Source: Myxococcus hansupus (GTDB lineage Bacteria > Myxococcota > Myxococcia > Myxococcales > Myxococcaceae). Taken from it: a stretch of 64,000 nucleotides of DNA. This document shows positions 18,448 through 26,862 of this stretch, in pieces. Under the pieces are notes generated by a model that saw only the letters and a list, made by a program, of their open reading frames with translations, had not been told where the DNA came from and searched no databases. The stretch spans positions 5,600,501-5,664,500 of the forward strand of contig NZ_CP012109.1 of NCBI RefSeq assembly GCF_000280925.3. The letters are read 5' to 3'. The position numbers and the translations under genes are program-made. Every line of letters begins with the position of its first letter. Position 1 is the first letter of the stretch.

Positions 18448-19394
18448 ATCCCTCCAAGCTGCACACCCTCACCGTGGACGCCGACAAGGCGGGCCAGCGG
18501 GTGGACCTGTTCATCGGTGACGCGCTGGGCCTGTCGCGCGCGCGCCTCAAGCGCCTCTTCGAGGCCGGCGCCGTGAAGGTGAATGGCCGCCCGGCGAAGA
18601 AGGGCCTGACGCTCACCGCCGGCCAGCGCATCGACGTCGAAGTCGAGGAAGAGTCGCGCGAGGCCGTGCCCGACACGGAGTTCCCGCTCACCGTGCTGAA
18701 CGAGGACGACGCGCTCGTGTTCGTGGACAAGCCCGCTGGCCGGCCCTCCCATCCGCTTCAGTCCGGCGAGACGGGCACGGTGGCGAATGCGCTCGTCGCC
18801 CGCTATCCCGAATGCGCCCAGGCCTCCGTGGACGCTCGCGAGGGCGGCCTGTGCCACCGGCTGGACGTGGAGACCTCGGGCGTCGTCGTGGCCGCGCGGA
18901 CGCGGGATGCGTGGAACGCGGTGCGCGAGGCCTTTGGCACCCGCGCCGTGGACAAGCGCTACCTCGCCCTGGTGACGGGCCCGCTGACGGACGAGGGGGA
19001 CATCGAAATCCCGTTGCGGCACCACCCCCGGCATCCAGACCGCGTGGAGCCCGCGCCCCACGGCGCCGAGGATGCCCGGGAAGCGGTGTCCAAGTTCACG
19101 GTGCTGTCGCGCTCGGGGGACTTCAGCGTGGTGGAGGTGCGCATCCTCACCGGCGTCCTGCATCAGGTGCGCGCGCATCTGGCGGGCATCGGCGCGCCCA
19201 TCGTCGGAGACAGCCTCTACGGTGGCCGAGAGGCCCCCGGGCTGGGGCGATTCTTCCTGCACGCCCGCTCGCTCGGGCTGACGCACCCGGTGACGCGCCA
19301 GCAGATGACGGTGAGCAGCCCCCTGCCCCCGGAGCTGCGCGCGGAGTTGGAGCGGCACGGACTCCCCCTGCCGCGAGGCGAGCAGCGGGATTGA
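18444..19394 (+). CDS. RluA-family 23S rRNA/tRNA pseudouridine synthase
   Basis: 316 residues from a GTG start that overlaps the kinase stop. S4 RNA-binding domain about 10-70 ([20 protein letters not shown]), then the catalytic domain with [12 protein letters not shown], where the Asp is the nucleophile, and the strand [18 protein letters not shown] (family R-x-H-Q-I/V-R-x-H). It isomerises specific uridines in RNA; the site cannot be told from sequence. It is co-translated with a protein kinase, which is unusual. Confidence 0.9.
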   Translation: MNPSKLHTLTVDADKAGQRVDLFIGDALGLSRARLKRLFEAGAVKVNGRPAKKGLTLTAGQRIDVEVEEESREAVPDTEFPLTVLNEDDALVFVDKPAGRPSHPLQSGETGTVANALVARYPECAQASVDAREGGLCHRLDVETSGVVVAARTRDAWNAVREAFGTRAVDKRYLALVTGPLTDEGDIEIPLRHHPRHPDRVEPAPHGAEDAREAVSKFTVLSRSGDFSVVEVRILTGVLHQVRAHLAGIGAPIVGDSLYGGREAPGLGRFFLHARSLGLTHPVTRQQMTVSSPLPPELRAELERHGLPLPRGEQRD

Positions 19395-19403
19395 GCGCCG
19401 TTG

Positions 19404-19817
19404 TCACTCCCCCATCACCTTCACGATGACGCGCTTGCGCCGCTGGCCGTCGAACTCCGCGTAGAACACCTGCTGCCAGGGCCCCAGGTCCAGCTTCCCG
19501 TTGGTGACGGGGATGATGACCTGGTGGTGGACGAGCATCGACTTCAGGTGCGCATCGCCGTTGTCCTCGCCCGTGCGGTGGTGCCGGTAGTCCGGGCCCG
19601 CGGGCGCCAGGTGCTGAAGCCACTCCCAGATGTCTTCGTGGAGGCCGGGCTCGTCGTCGTTGACGAAGACGCCCGCGGTGATGTGCATGGCGGAGACGAG
19701 GACCATTCCGTCCTGGATGCCACACTTGCGGACCAGTGAGGCCACCGTGTCGGTCAGGCGGACCAGCTCGCGCCGCTCCCGCGTCTCGAACCACAGGTAT
19801 TCCGTCAGGCTCTTCAT
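19404..19817 (-). CDS. yjbQ: YjbQ/UPF0047 family protein
   Basis: 137 residues, full family length. Conserved features are [20 protein letters not shown], the AP-x5[10 protein letters not shown] region, [16 protein letters not shown] and [19 protein letters not shown]. The histidines and acidic residues form a metal-dependent site; family members have weak thiamine-phosphate synthase activity, and their true role is not settled. It ends 9 bp from the convergent pseudouridine synthase gene and is divergent from dinB. Confidence 0.9.
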   Translation of the reverse strand: MKSLTEYLWFETRERRELVRLTDTVASLVRKCGIQDGMVLVSAMHITAGVFVNDDEPGLHEDIWEWLQHLAPAGPDYRHHRTGEDNGDAHLKSMLVHHQVIIPVTNGKLDLGPWQQVFYAEFDGQRRKRVIVKVMGE

Positions 19818-19853
19818 GTCGGTCTCCGCCAGGCGTCAGAGGGCCCCATTACA

Positions 19854-21074
19854 ATGACTCACATCATGCGAGCCATCATCCACGTCGACATGGATGCCTT
19901 CTATGCGTCCGTGGAACAGCGGGACAACCCAGCCCTGCGGGGCAAGCCGGTCATCGTGGGCGGTCACGCCCAACGCGGCGTGGTGGTCGCCGCATCCTAC
20001 GAGGTCCGCCCCTTCGGCGTGCGCAGCGCCATGCCCATGGCCCGGGCCACGAAGGCCGCGCCCCACGCCATTGTCGTGAAGCCTCGCTTCTCCGCGTACG
20101 CCGAGGCCAGTGAGCAGGTGTTCGCCATCTTCGAACGCTATACACCGCTCATCGAACCGCTCTCGTTGGATGAAGCCTTCCTCGACGTGACGGCGTCCGT
20201 GGGCCTCTTCGGCACGCCCGCGGACATCGCCCGGCGCATCCGCAAGGAGATTGCCGACGAGCTGAACCTGCCCTCCTCCGCGGGCGTGGCCACGGTGAAG
20301 TTCGTGGCGAAGATTGCCTCGGACCTCGCCAAGCCCAACGGGCAGCGGGAGGTGCGCGCGGAGGAGACGGTGGCGTTCCTCGCGGGCCTGCCGGTGTCAC
20401 GCCTGTGGGGCGTGGGGCCGAAGACGGAGGAGGCGCTCAAGCTGGCCGGGCTGAAGACGATTGGGGATGTGGCGGGCAGGGACTTGGAGTGGCTGGAGGA
20501 CCGGCTGGGCTCCAGCGGGCGGCACCTGTGGGAGCTGTCCCAGGGCATCGACACGCGCGAGGTGGTGCCGGACCGCGCGGCCAAGAGCGTGGGCGCCGAG
20601 GACACCTTCGACGAGGACCTCGCGGGGACGGAGGCGCTCAAGCCGCACGTGCATGCCCAGGCCCTGCGCGTGGCCCGGCGGCTGCGGCGCGCGGCGCTGA
20701 AGGGGCGCATCGTGCAGCTCAAGTTGAAGTTCTCGGACTTCACGCTCATCACCCGGCGCACCACGCTGCGCGAGGCCACGGATGATGGGCAGACGCTCTA
20801 CCGCGCCGCGCTGGAGCTGCTGGAGAAATCACACCAGGGCAAGCCGCTGCGGCTCACTGGCGTCAGCGTGCAGTTGGACGAGGAGCCGCCCCAGCTTGGC
20901 TTGTTTCCCGCCGCCGCGCCGCGCACGGCGAAGCTGAACGCGACGTTGGACAAAATCGCGGAGCGATTCGGCAGCAAGGCCATCACCACCGCGGACATCG
21001 CGGGCAGCGAAGCCACCGACAATCCAGACCACCGCTCCGAGCGGCCCGTGGACAAGAGCGGGCCGAAGCCCTGA
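19854..21074 (+). CDS. dinB: DNA polymerase IV
   Basis: 406 residues from the ATG at 19854, which has a GAGGG about 10 nt upstream; an in-frame ATG four codons later is the alternative. Y-family error-prone polymerase for translesion synthesis: IIHVDMDAFYASVEQ supplies the first metal ligand, PLSLDEAFLDVT the SLDE pair, then the palm/thumb (AGVATVKFVAKIASDLAKPN) and little finger. The C-terminus lacks a clear clamp-binding QLxLF motif, though QLGLFP at about 353-358 could serve. No LexA box is evident upstream. Confidence 0.94.
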   Translation: MTHIMRAIIHVDMDAFYASVEQRDNPALRGKPVIVGGHAQRGVVVAASYEVRPFGVRSAMPMARATKAAPHAIVVKPRFSAYAEASEQVFAIFERYTPLIEPLSLDEAFLDVTASVGLFGTPADIARRIRKEIADELNLPSSAGVATVKFVAKIASDLAKPNGQREVRAEETVAFLAGLPVSRLWGVGPKTEEALKLAGLKTIGDVAGRDLEWLEDRLGSSGRHLWELSQGIDTREVVPDRAAKSVGAEDTFDEDLAGTEALKPHVHAQALRVARRLRRAALKGRIVQLKLKFSDFTLITRRTTLREATDDGQTLYRAALELLEKSHQGKPLRLTGVSVQLDEEPPQLGLFPAAAPRTAKLNATLDKIAERFGSKAITTADIAGSEATDNPDHRSERPVDKSGPKP

Positions 21075-21198
21075 GCCGCGAAGGCGCCTCATCCTTGCGA
21101 GGCGTGCGTTGCCCCTTCGCAGGGCTACCGACAGCGCCAAACGGGCCGAAGTCCTGAGCCGCGAAGGCGCCTCATGCCATCAAGGCGTGCGTTGCCCC
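21059..21198 (+). repeat. 57-bp direct repeat duplicating the dinB 3' end
   Basis: Copy 1 (21059-21115) covers the last codons and stop of dinB. Copy 2 (21142-21198) repeats it at an exact offset of 83 bp with a few substitutions, mostly in the middle. Shared blocks include CCTGAGCCGCGAAGGCGCC and GGCGTGCGTTGCCCC. The second copy lies in the gap before the convergent pcnB gene. Confidence 0.8.
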
Positions 21199-21286
21199 AG
21201 CACGGAGGCTCAACGCTCGCGCGTTGGCGGGCCCGCGCCCAACAGACTCGGCCCGGAGTCGTGCCCCGAGCCGAGAGACGTCACCC

Positions 21287-23140
21287 TCAGGCGTCGCCCG
21301 CGTCCGAGCTCGACTCGGAACCACCGGCGCTGTCGCCAGAAGAGCCATTCGAGGAGGGACGGCGACGACGGCGGCGGCGCTTGCGCTTGCGCTGCCCACC
21401 AGAATCCCCATCACTCTCACCGGCGGCAGAGCGCGGCTGCGGCACCTCGCCGGCCTTCCATGCCTCCAACTGCTCGCGGTTCTCACCCGTGGCCTCCACC
21501 GTCATCTCGAAGACGGTGAGGGCCTCGTTGAAGAGCGGGTGGCGCTTGAACGCGGCGCTGCGGCGGCGGCGCTCGCCCGACAGCGTGCGCTGGGCCAACA
21601 GCAGCATGCGGCAGCGCTCGGCGATGCGGCGCGGCAGGCGCGCGGACTGGACGAACCCGGCCAGCAGGTCCTCCACCACCTGGGACACAGAGGCGCGGCC
21701 ACCCTCCTGCGTCTCCTCGGGCCCCGTCGTGCGGCTGATGGGAATCAGCAACATCGCCAGCAGGATGGCGTCGTCCAGCGCCTCGCCGGAGGACACGCGC
21801 CGGTCCAGTGACTCGGCGAAGGCATAGAAGGTCTTCTCCCCTTCCTTGCCGTGCTGCTTGAGGTAGGCGTTGACGGGCGGCAGCAGGATTTTCAGCGCGT
21901 CCAGCGCGTCCAACAGCTTGAGCGCCGGAGCGGACACGCCGCCGCGGATGAGCCGGAAGGTCTCCTCCAGCAGGCGCGCGGGAGCGCAGCGCGGCAGGTC
22001 CTCCACCGCGCCTTCCATGGCCGCGTACGTGCGCGACTCGATGTCCAGCTCCAGCTTCGCCGCGAAGCGCACGGCGCGCAGGATGCGCACCGGGTCCTCA
22101 CGCATGCGCACTTCCGGGTCGCCGATGGTGCGGATGAAGCGCTCGTCCAGGTCGCGGCGACCCCGGACGTAGTCAATGACGCGCCCTTCGGCAACGTCAT
22201 AGAACAGGCCGTTGATGGTGAAGTCGCGGCGGCGCGCGTCTTCCTGGGCCGTGCCGAAGACGTTGTCGTGGGTGATGAGCAGGTCCTCACCGTCCCCGTC
22301 CTCCTCGCCGCTGTTGGCGTTCGCGGCGGCCTCCAGCTCCGTCGGATTCGCGCGGAAGGTGGAGACCTCGATGATCTTCCCGCCCTTGAAGTAGACGTGC
22401 GCCAGCCGGAAACGGCGGCCAATGAGCCGGCAGTTCCGGAAGATGCCGCGCACCTCGTTGGGCGTCGCGCTGGTCGCGATGTCGAAGTCCTTCGGCTTGC
22501 GCCCCAGCAGCAGGTCGCGCACGCAGCCGCCGACCATGTACGCCTGATGGCCGTGCTGGTGCAGACGCAGCACCACCTTCAGCGCGTCCGGGTCCAGCTC
22601 GTCCGGGTCGATTTCCGCCGGCTCACCGGTGGGCCGCACGTGCGGCGCATGCAGCGCGCGCTCCGCGGGCGTGGGCTCCGGCTCGGGCTCGAGGACGGTG
22701 GGCACCTCCTCCAGGTCCTCGTCACGGGCCTCGGCGGCGTCCTCCGCCTCGGCGGCGGCGAGCACCGCCTCGGCGGCCTCCGCGCCCAGGACGGTTTCAT
22801 CCAGGCCGTTGTCGGAGGCGTCCGCCTCGTCGTCTTCCTCTTCTTCGTCGTCCGACTCAGCGTCGGCGTGAGCGGGGGGCGGGAACGCCGGCTCGGCAGG
22901 GGTGGCGGCCTGGGCTTCGAGGGTCTCTTCGGGGGCCTGCGCGTTGGCGGCCTGGGGCTCGGAGGCGCTGTCCTCTTCGGGGGGCGCCGACAGCTCCGGA
23001 TTGGAGTTCATGGGGACCTCTTGTGCGCCGCGCTCGGAAGTCCCTGCCGCCTCGGGAGAGGCAACCTCGCGCGCGTCGTTCTCGGGCGCAGGTGGCAGCA
23101 GACCGCCGGCAGGCGGCGTTTCAGTCAAATCTCGCGTCAT
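21287..23140 (-). CDS. pcnB: polynucleotide adenylyltransferase PcnB with long disordered ends
   Basis: 617 residues. The catalytic core starts near residue 185: HQAYMVGGCVRDLLLGR, KPKDFDIATSATPNEV (metal-binding DFD), and ARRRDFTINGLFYDV, favouring poly(A) polymerase over CCA-adding enzyme. It adds 3' poly(A) tails that promote RNA decay. The first ~180 residues are a very acidic low-complexity extension (ESDDEEEEDDEADASD), and the last ~40 are Arg/Lys-rich then Ser/Gly-rich (RKRKRRRRRRRPSS). A region inside the core (EAAANANSGEEDGDGED) is also an insert. ATG 23140 is chosen over a GTG at 23158; the true start may be even further in. Confidence 0.9.
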   Translation of the reverse strand: MTRDLTETPPAGGLLPPAPENDAREVASPEAAGTSERGAQEVPMNSNPELSAPPEEDSASEPQAANAQAPEETLEAQAATPAEPAFPPPAHADAESDDEEEEDDEADASDNGLDETVLGAEAAEAVLAAAEAEDAAEARDEDLEEVPTVLEPEPEPTPAERALHAPHVRPTGEPAEIDPDELDPDALKVVLRLHQHGHQAYMVGGCVRDLLLGRKPKDFDIATSATPNEVRGIFRNCRLIGRRFRLAHVYFKGGKIIEVSTFRANPTELEAAANANSGEEDGDGEDLLITHDNVFGTAQEDARRRDFTINGLFYDVAEGRVIDYVRGRRDLDERFIRTIGDPEVRMREDPVRILRAVRFAAKLELDIESRTYAAMEGAVEDLPRCAPARLLEETFRLIRGGVSAPALKLLDALDALKILLPPVNAYLKQHGKEGEKTFYAFAESLDRRVSSGEALDDAILLAMLLIPISRTTGPEETQEGGRASVSQVVEDLLAGFVQSARLPRRIAERCRMLLLAQRTLSGERRRRSAAFKRHPLFNEALTVFEMTVEATGENREQLEAWKAGEVPQPRSAAGESDGDSGGQRKRKRRRRRRRPSSNGSSGDSAGGSESSSDAGDA

Positions 23141-23400
23141 CAGCCAGTGGCGCCCCACACGGAGCGCTTGATGGCCAGCCGTCTATACCGCATCCTCCGG
23201 GTAGGGAGTAGCGAGTGACGACATTGTTGTCGGATGTCGTCGGCTGGCGGGGCGTATCGCCTGCCCTCCTGTTCCGGGCCTCGGGACGGGGAACGCGTTT
23301 TCACTGTCCTGTATCAACACCCCAGCGCCGGAAAACGTTCTGGGGCCGGGCCACGCGGGGAACGCAGGTCCGCCACCAGGGCAGCCAGGCAGGCCGCGCC

Positions 23401-24441
23401 CTACCCGGGCTTGGACCGGCCCTTGTGGTTTCTCGGCAGCGCGTGGTGGATGAGGGACACGTAGTCCACCGCCTGGACCGGCGGCGGCGGCGGGGGCGTG
23501 CCCAGCGCGGCCAGGCGCTTGCTGAACGCGGCCAGGATGTCCGGCATGGGCCGCATCGCCGCGAGCAGCTTGTTGGGCCCCTCCAGCGCCTGGGACAGCG
23601 CCACCGCGGCCTGCTGGAGCGGCAATCCGCGCCGCAGCAGGTCCTGGAAGGAGTTGGACAGGGTGATGATGTTGTGCCCCGCCGTCTGCACCATCTCCAC
23701 CGCGATTTTCAGCACCTGCGGCGCCGTCAGGTGGCCATCCGCCAGCAGCACCAGCGCGGCCTGGAAGTAGTTGAAGATGGGCACCACGCGGGGGCCATAC
23801 GCCGTGAAGTGCGCGGGCGGCGTGAGCCGGTCCAGGTGGATGAAGATGCGGCGCACCGGGTCGCCCACCGGAATCTTCTTCCATGCCTCGCGCACGCGAA
23901 TCGCGTCGTCCGGGTAGACGCCGCCGGCCTCCAGCACCTGCGACAGCACGCGTTCATCCACGCGGCCGGCAATCAGGTCCGCGAAGAGCGAATAGATGAA
24001 CGCGTCCGCCTCCGCGTCGTCACCGAAGAGGACTTCCTCCGCCTCCACGGGCGCGTGCACGCGGCTCTCCAGGATGGCGGGCAGCTTGTAGCCCACCTGC
24101 CCGCGCAGGGCCCGGAAGCGGCCGCGCAGCAGGTTGCCCACGTTGTCCTTGAGGACGAACTCGTCCCACCGCACGCCGTCCAGCTTGAGCTTCTCCTCCA
24201 GCACGGCCCGCATTTGCTTCGGGCTGCCGGAGACGATGCACAGCCGCGAGTCGCCGTTCTCCGACAGCTCGCGGATGAGCGCGCTGGCGCCGGGCACGGC
24301 CACCTTCTGGTGGGCCTTCTGGAACGCCGTCCGCACCAGGTCGCGGAGCGAGTCGAACTCCGTCTGGAGGTACGTCTTGTCCAGGTCCCACCGGTAGATG
24401 CGCCGCGGCGGTCGCGGATCGATGCGGTCCGGCAGGCTCAC
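23401..24441 (-). CDS. HAD-type phosphatase, App1/DUF2183-like, coupled to plsX
   Basis: 346 residues. HAD motif I is RWDLDKTYL near residue 18 (D-x-D-x-T), motif II is CIVSGSPKQM near 90, and motif III/IV is VLFGDDAEADAFIYSLFAD near 140. This resembles the App1 phosphatidate phosphatase catalytic domain. The C-terminal 130 residues are helical (IVEMV-type segments, LQQAAVALSQALEG), end in a Pro run and a basic tail, and have no match I know. The GTG start overlaps the plsX stop (GTGA). Following the acyl-phosphate synthase, a phospholipid-related role is likely but inferred. Confidence 0.7.
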   Translation of the reverse strand: MSLPDRIDPRPPRRIYRWDLDKTYLQTEFDSLRDLVRTAFQKAHQKVAVPGASALIRELSENGDSRLCIVSGSPKQMRAVLEEKLKLDGVRWDEFVLKDNVGNLLRGRFRALRGQVGYKLPAILESRVHAPVEAEEVLFGDDAEADAFIYSLFADLIAGRVDERVLSQVLEAGGVYPDDAIRVREAWKKIPVGDPVRRIFIHLDRLTPPAHFTAYGPRVVPIFNYFQAALVLLADGHLTAPQVLKIAVEMVQTAGHNIITLSNSFQDLLRRGLPLQQAAVALSQALEGPNKLLAAMRPMPDILAAFSKRLAALGTPPPPPPVQAVDYVSLIHHALPRNHKGRSKPG

Positions 24442-25484
24442 TTCGTCAGGCCTTCCCGGATGGCGGCGCCCAGGTTGTTCGACACCACCTTCGCCGCGAC
24501 CTTGCCCGCGTTGGCGATGGCCCGCGACTTCGAACGCCCGTGCGCCTTGATGAAGATTTTATCGAACCCGAGGATGGGCGCCCCGCCGTACTGGTTCCAG
24601 TCCGTGATGTCCTTGATGCGCTGGATGCCGCTGGACAGCATGGCCAGGCCCGCGCGCCACCGGAGGCTCTCCTTGTAGGCGTACTGGGCCAGCTCCACCA
24701 CGGTGTCGTGGACGCCTTCCAGCATCTTCAAGCACACGTTGCCCACGAAGCCGTCGGTGACGATGACGTCCGCGGTGCCCTTCGGGATGTCGATGCCCTC
24801 CACGTTCCCGATGAAGTGGATGTCCTTCATCTCCGACAGGCGCGCGTGCGCCTCCACCACGCGGGGCGGGCCCTTCTGCGGCTCGATGCCGTTGGACAGC
24901 AGCGCGACCTTGGGCCGGTCGTTCTGCGAAATGATGCGCGCGTAGGCGGAGCCCATCACCGCGAACGTCACCAGGTCGTCCGCGGTGGCCTCCACCGTGG
25001 CGCCCACGTCGAGGATGAGGGAGAACGGGTCGCCCTTCGCGCCGCGCACCGAGCGCGTCGGGTACACCGTGGCCAGCGCCGCACGCCGCACCCCGGGGAT
25101 GAGCTGGAAGTGCCGGGCACACGCCAGCACGCCCGCGCCCGTGTTGCCCGCGGACACCAGCGCCTGGGCCTCGCCCTCCGCCACCAGCCGCGCGGCCACC
25201 GCCACGGATGCGTTCGGCTTGCGCGCCAGCGCCTCACCGGGCTTCTCGTCCATGCCGATGAAGTCCGCCGCGTGCTGCACGGAGATGCGCTCGCCGTTGT
25301 GCTTCGTCTCCGCCAGCGCCTCGTCGATGAGCGAGCGGTCCCCCACCAGAAGCGTATGGATGTGGGGAGACTCGAGCGACAGCATCGCCGCTCCCCGGAC
25401 CACCTCGGCCGGGCCGTGGTCCGTTCCCATGACATCGAAGGCAATCGTCACCGGTTGCGGCTGCGTCCCCACCATGTCCTCCAT
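24438..25484 (-). CDS. plsX: phosphate acyltransferase PlsX
   Basis: 348 residues. Converts acyl-ACP to acyl-phosphate, the donor for PlsY in phospholipid synthesis. TIAFDVMGTDHGPAEVVRGA, LVSAGNTGAGVLAC and VIVTDGFVGNVCLKMLEG are the family motifs. The ATG at 25484 is the open-frame start; Met4 or a start nearer the first strand is possible. It is not next to fabH as in many bacteria, but is coupled downstream to the HAD gene. Only one base separates it from the stop of the upstream MFS gene. Confidence 0.94.
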   Translation of the reverse strand: MEDMVGTQPQPVTIAFDVMGTDHGPAEVVRGAAMLSLESPHIHTLLVGDRSLIDEALAETKHNGERISVQHAADFIGMDEKPGEALARKPNASVAVAARLVAEGEAQALVSAGNTGAGVLACARHFQLIPGVRRAALATVYPTRSVRGAKGDPFSLILDVGATVEATADDLVTFAVMGSAYARIISQNDRPKVALLSNGIEPQKGPPRVVEAHARLSEMKDIHFIGNVEGIDIPKGTADVIVTDGFVGNVCLKMLEGVHDTVVELAQYAYKESLRWRAGLAMLSSGIQRIKDITDWNQYGGAPILGFDKIFIKAHGRSKSRAIANAGKVAAKVVSNNLGAAIREGLTK

Positions 25485-25485
25485 C

Positions 25486-26772
25486 TTAGGACCTTTGTTC
25501 GGCCCCCGCGCCTGCCATTCTCGCCTGCGTCACCAGGGACAAGCCCAAAAGTCCCGACAACGCCACCATTGCCGCCGCCGTCCCATACGGCGCCCCCGGC
25601 CCCAGTCGGGTGAAGAGCCACCCGCCCAACGCCGGCCCCAGAATCCGCCCCAGTGAGCCAAAGGCCTGGTAGGCCCCCAGCACCGCCCCCAGCCGCTCCG
25701 GCGGAGCATGCAGGGATACCAGGGCGGACAGACACGGCGTCACCAACGCCGAGCCCACCGCCAACAGCCCCATCACCGGGAAGAGCCACGCATAGTCCGG
25801 CGCCACCGGCAACAGGGCCAGTCCGGCCGCCGTCAGGCCGAAGCCCACCGTGGCCAGCAGCGCCTCGCGCCCGGGCTTGCTGCCCGGCCCCCCCGTCAGC
25901 CGGCGCACCAGGCCGCCCTGCACGAGCACCGAAATCACGCCAATGGCCGCGAAGAGCCAGCCCGAGCGCAGGCTGGCCTCGCGCAGCACGTCCAGGTCCG
26001 TCACCGCCGCGCGGAGGAACAACCCACCCTCCTGGAGCGGCACCGGGCCGGACGACAGGAAGCGCGTCAGCAGGTAGACGGAGAAGGTGCCCTCCATCTG
26101 CGCGAAGGCGGTGGTGAACACCAGCATCAGCACCAGGCACCGCCCCACCACCGGCAGGTTCATGGCCAGCGTGGCGCCCTTGAGCGTCCGCGCGTGGCCC
26201 TCGCCGGGACGGCCCGCCACGCGGGTCTCCGGCAGGTAGAAGTACGTGCCCGTCAGGTTGATGGCCACCAATCCCGCCGCGAACAGACCGATGGCGAGGT
26301 TGCCGCCCCAGGCGCCCAGGAAGCCGCCCAGCGCCGGTCCCAGCACGAAGCCCAGCCCGAAGGCCGCGCCAATCACGCCCATTCCCCGCGCCCTGTCCCG
26401 CGCAGGGGTGATGTCCGCCACCACCGCCTGCGCGGTGGAGATGTTGCCACCGGAGATGCCGTCGATGACACGCGCCAGGAACAGCAGCGGCAGCGACTGC
26501 GCGAAGGCGAACAGTAGGTACGCCAGCAGCGAGCCCACCTGACTCATCAGCAGCACGGGCCGGCGGCCGTACCTGTCACTGAGCCGGCCCAGCACCGGGG
26601 CCGACACCAACTGCATCAACGAGTAGATGGAGATGAGGAGCCCCACCGTGAAGGGCGAGGCGCCGAACCGCACGCCGTACACGCCCAACTGGGGAATCAG
26701 GATGCCGAACCCGATGAGGTCCAGCGCCACGATTCCGAAGACGACACGGAGTGACGCCGCCCGCCGCACCAC
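25486..26772 (-). CDS. MFS efflux transporter
   Basis: 428 residues with about 12 hydrophobic segments. MFS signature between helices 2 and 3: LGRLSDRYGRRPVLLMSQ. DHA1/TetA-like drug efflux proteins look like this (RVIDGISGGNISTAQAVVAD in helices 4-5), so export of a small molecule by proton antiport is likely; substrate unknown. Start is GTG at 26772. It ends one base before plsX begins, so it is probably in the same leftward transcript. Confidence 0.88.
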   Translation of the reverse strand: MVRRAASLRVVFGIVALDLIGFGILIPQLGVYGVRFGASPFTVGLLISIYSLMQLVSAPVLGRLSDRYGRRPVLLMSQVGSLLAYLLFAFAQSLPLLFLARVIDGISGGNISTAQAVVADITPARDRARGMGVIGAAFGLGFVLGPALGGFLGAWGGNLAIGLFAAGLVAINLTGTYFYLPETRVAGRPGEGHARTLKGATLAMNLPVVGRCLVLMLVFTTAFAQMEGTFSVYLLTRFLSSGPVPLQEGGLFLRAAVTDLDVLREASLRSGWLFAAIGVISVLVQGGLVRRLTGGPGSKPGREALLATVGFGLTAAGLALLPVAPDYAWLFPVMGLLAVGSALVTPCLSALVSLHAPPERLGAVLGAYQAFGSLGRILGPALGGWLFTRLGPGAPYGTAAAMVALSGLLGLSLVTQARMAGAGAEQRS

Positions 26773-26788
26773 CGGATGCCCCTTTGCG

Positions 26789-26829
26789 CAAAAGAAAACC
26801 GCCAGGGCGCGAAGATAGCGCCCCGGCGG
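26789..26829 (-). terminator. intrinsic terminator of the gltABC operon
   Basis: On the minus strand, CCGCC-G-GGGCGC-type arms (26799-26810 against 26818-26829; 11 of 12 pairs) close a 7-nt loop. They are followed directly by the U-rich run TTTTCTTTT (26798 down to about 26790). It lies 34-74 bp past the gltC stop and is the only classical hairpin-plus-U-tract I found in the window. Confidence 0.85.
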
Positions 26830-26862
26830 CTGGAATGGGGAGAAGTCCTGGGCCGAAGCGCG

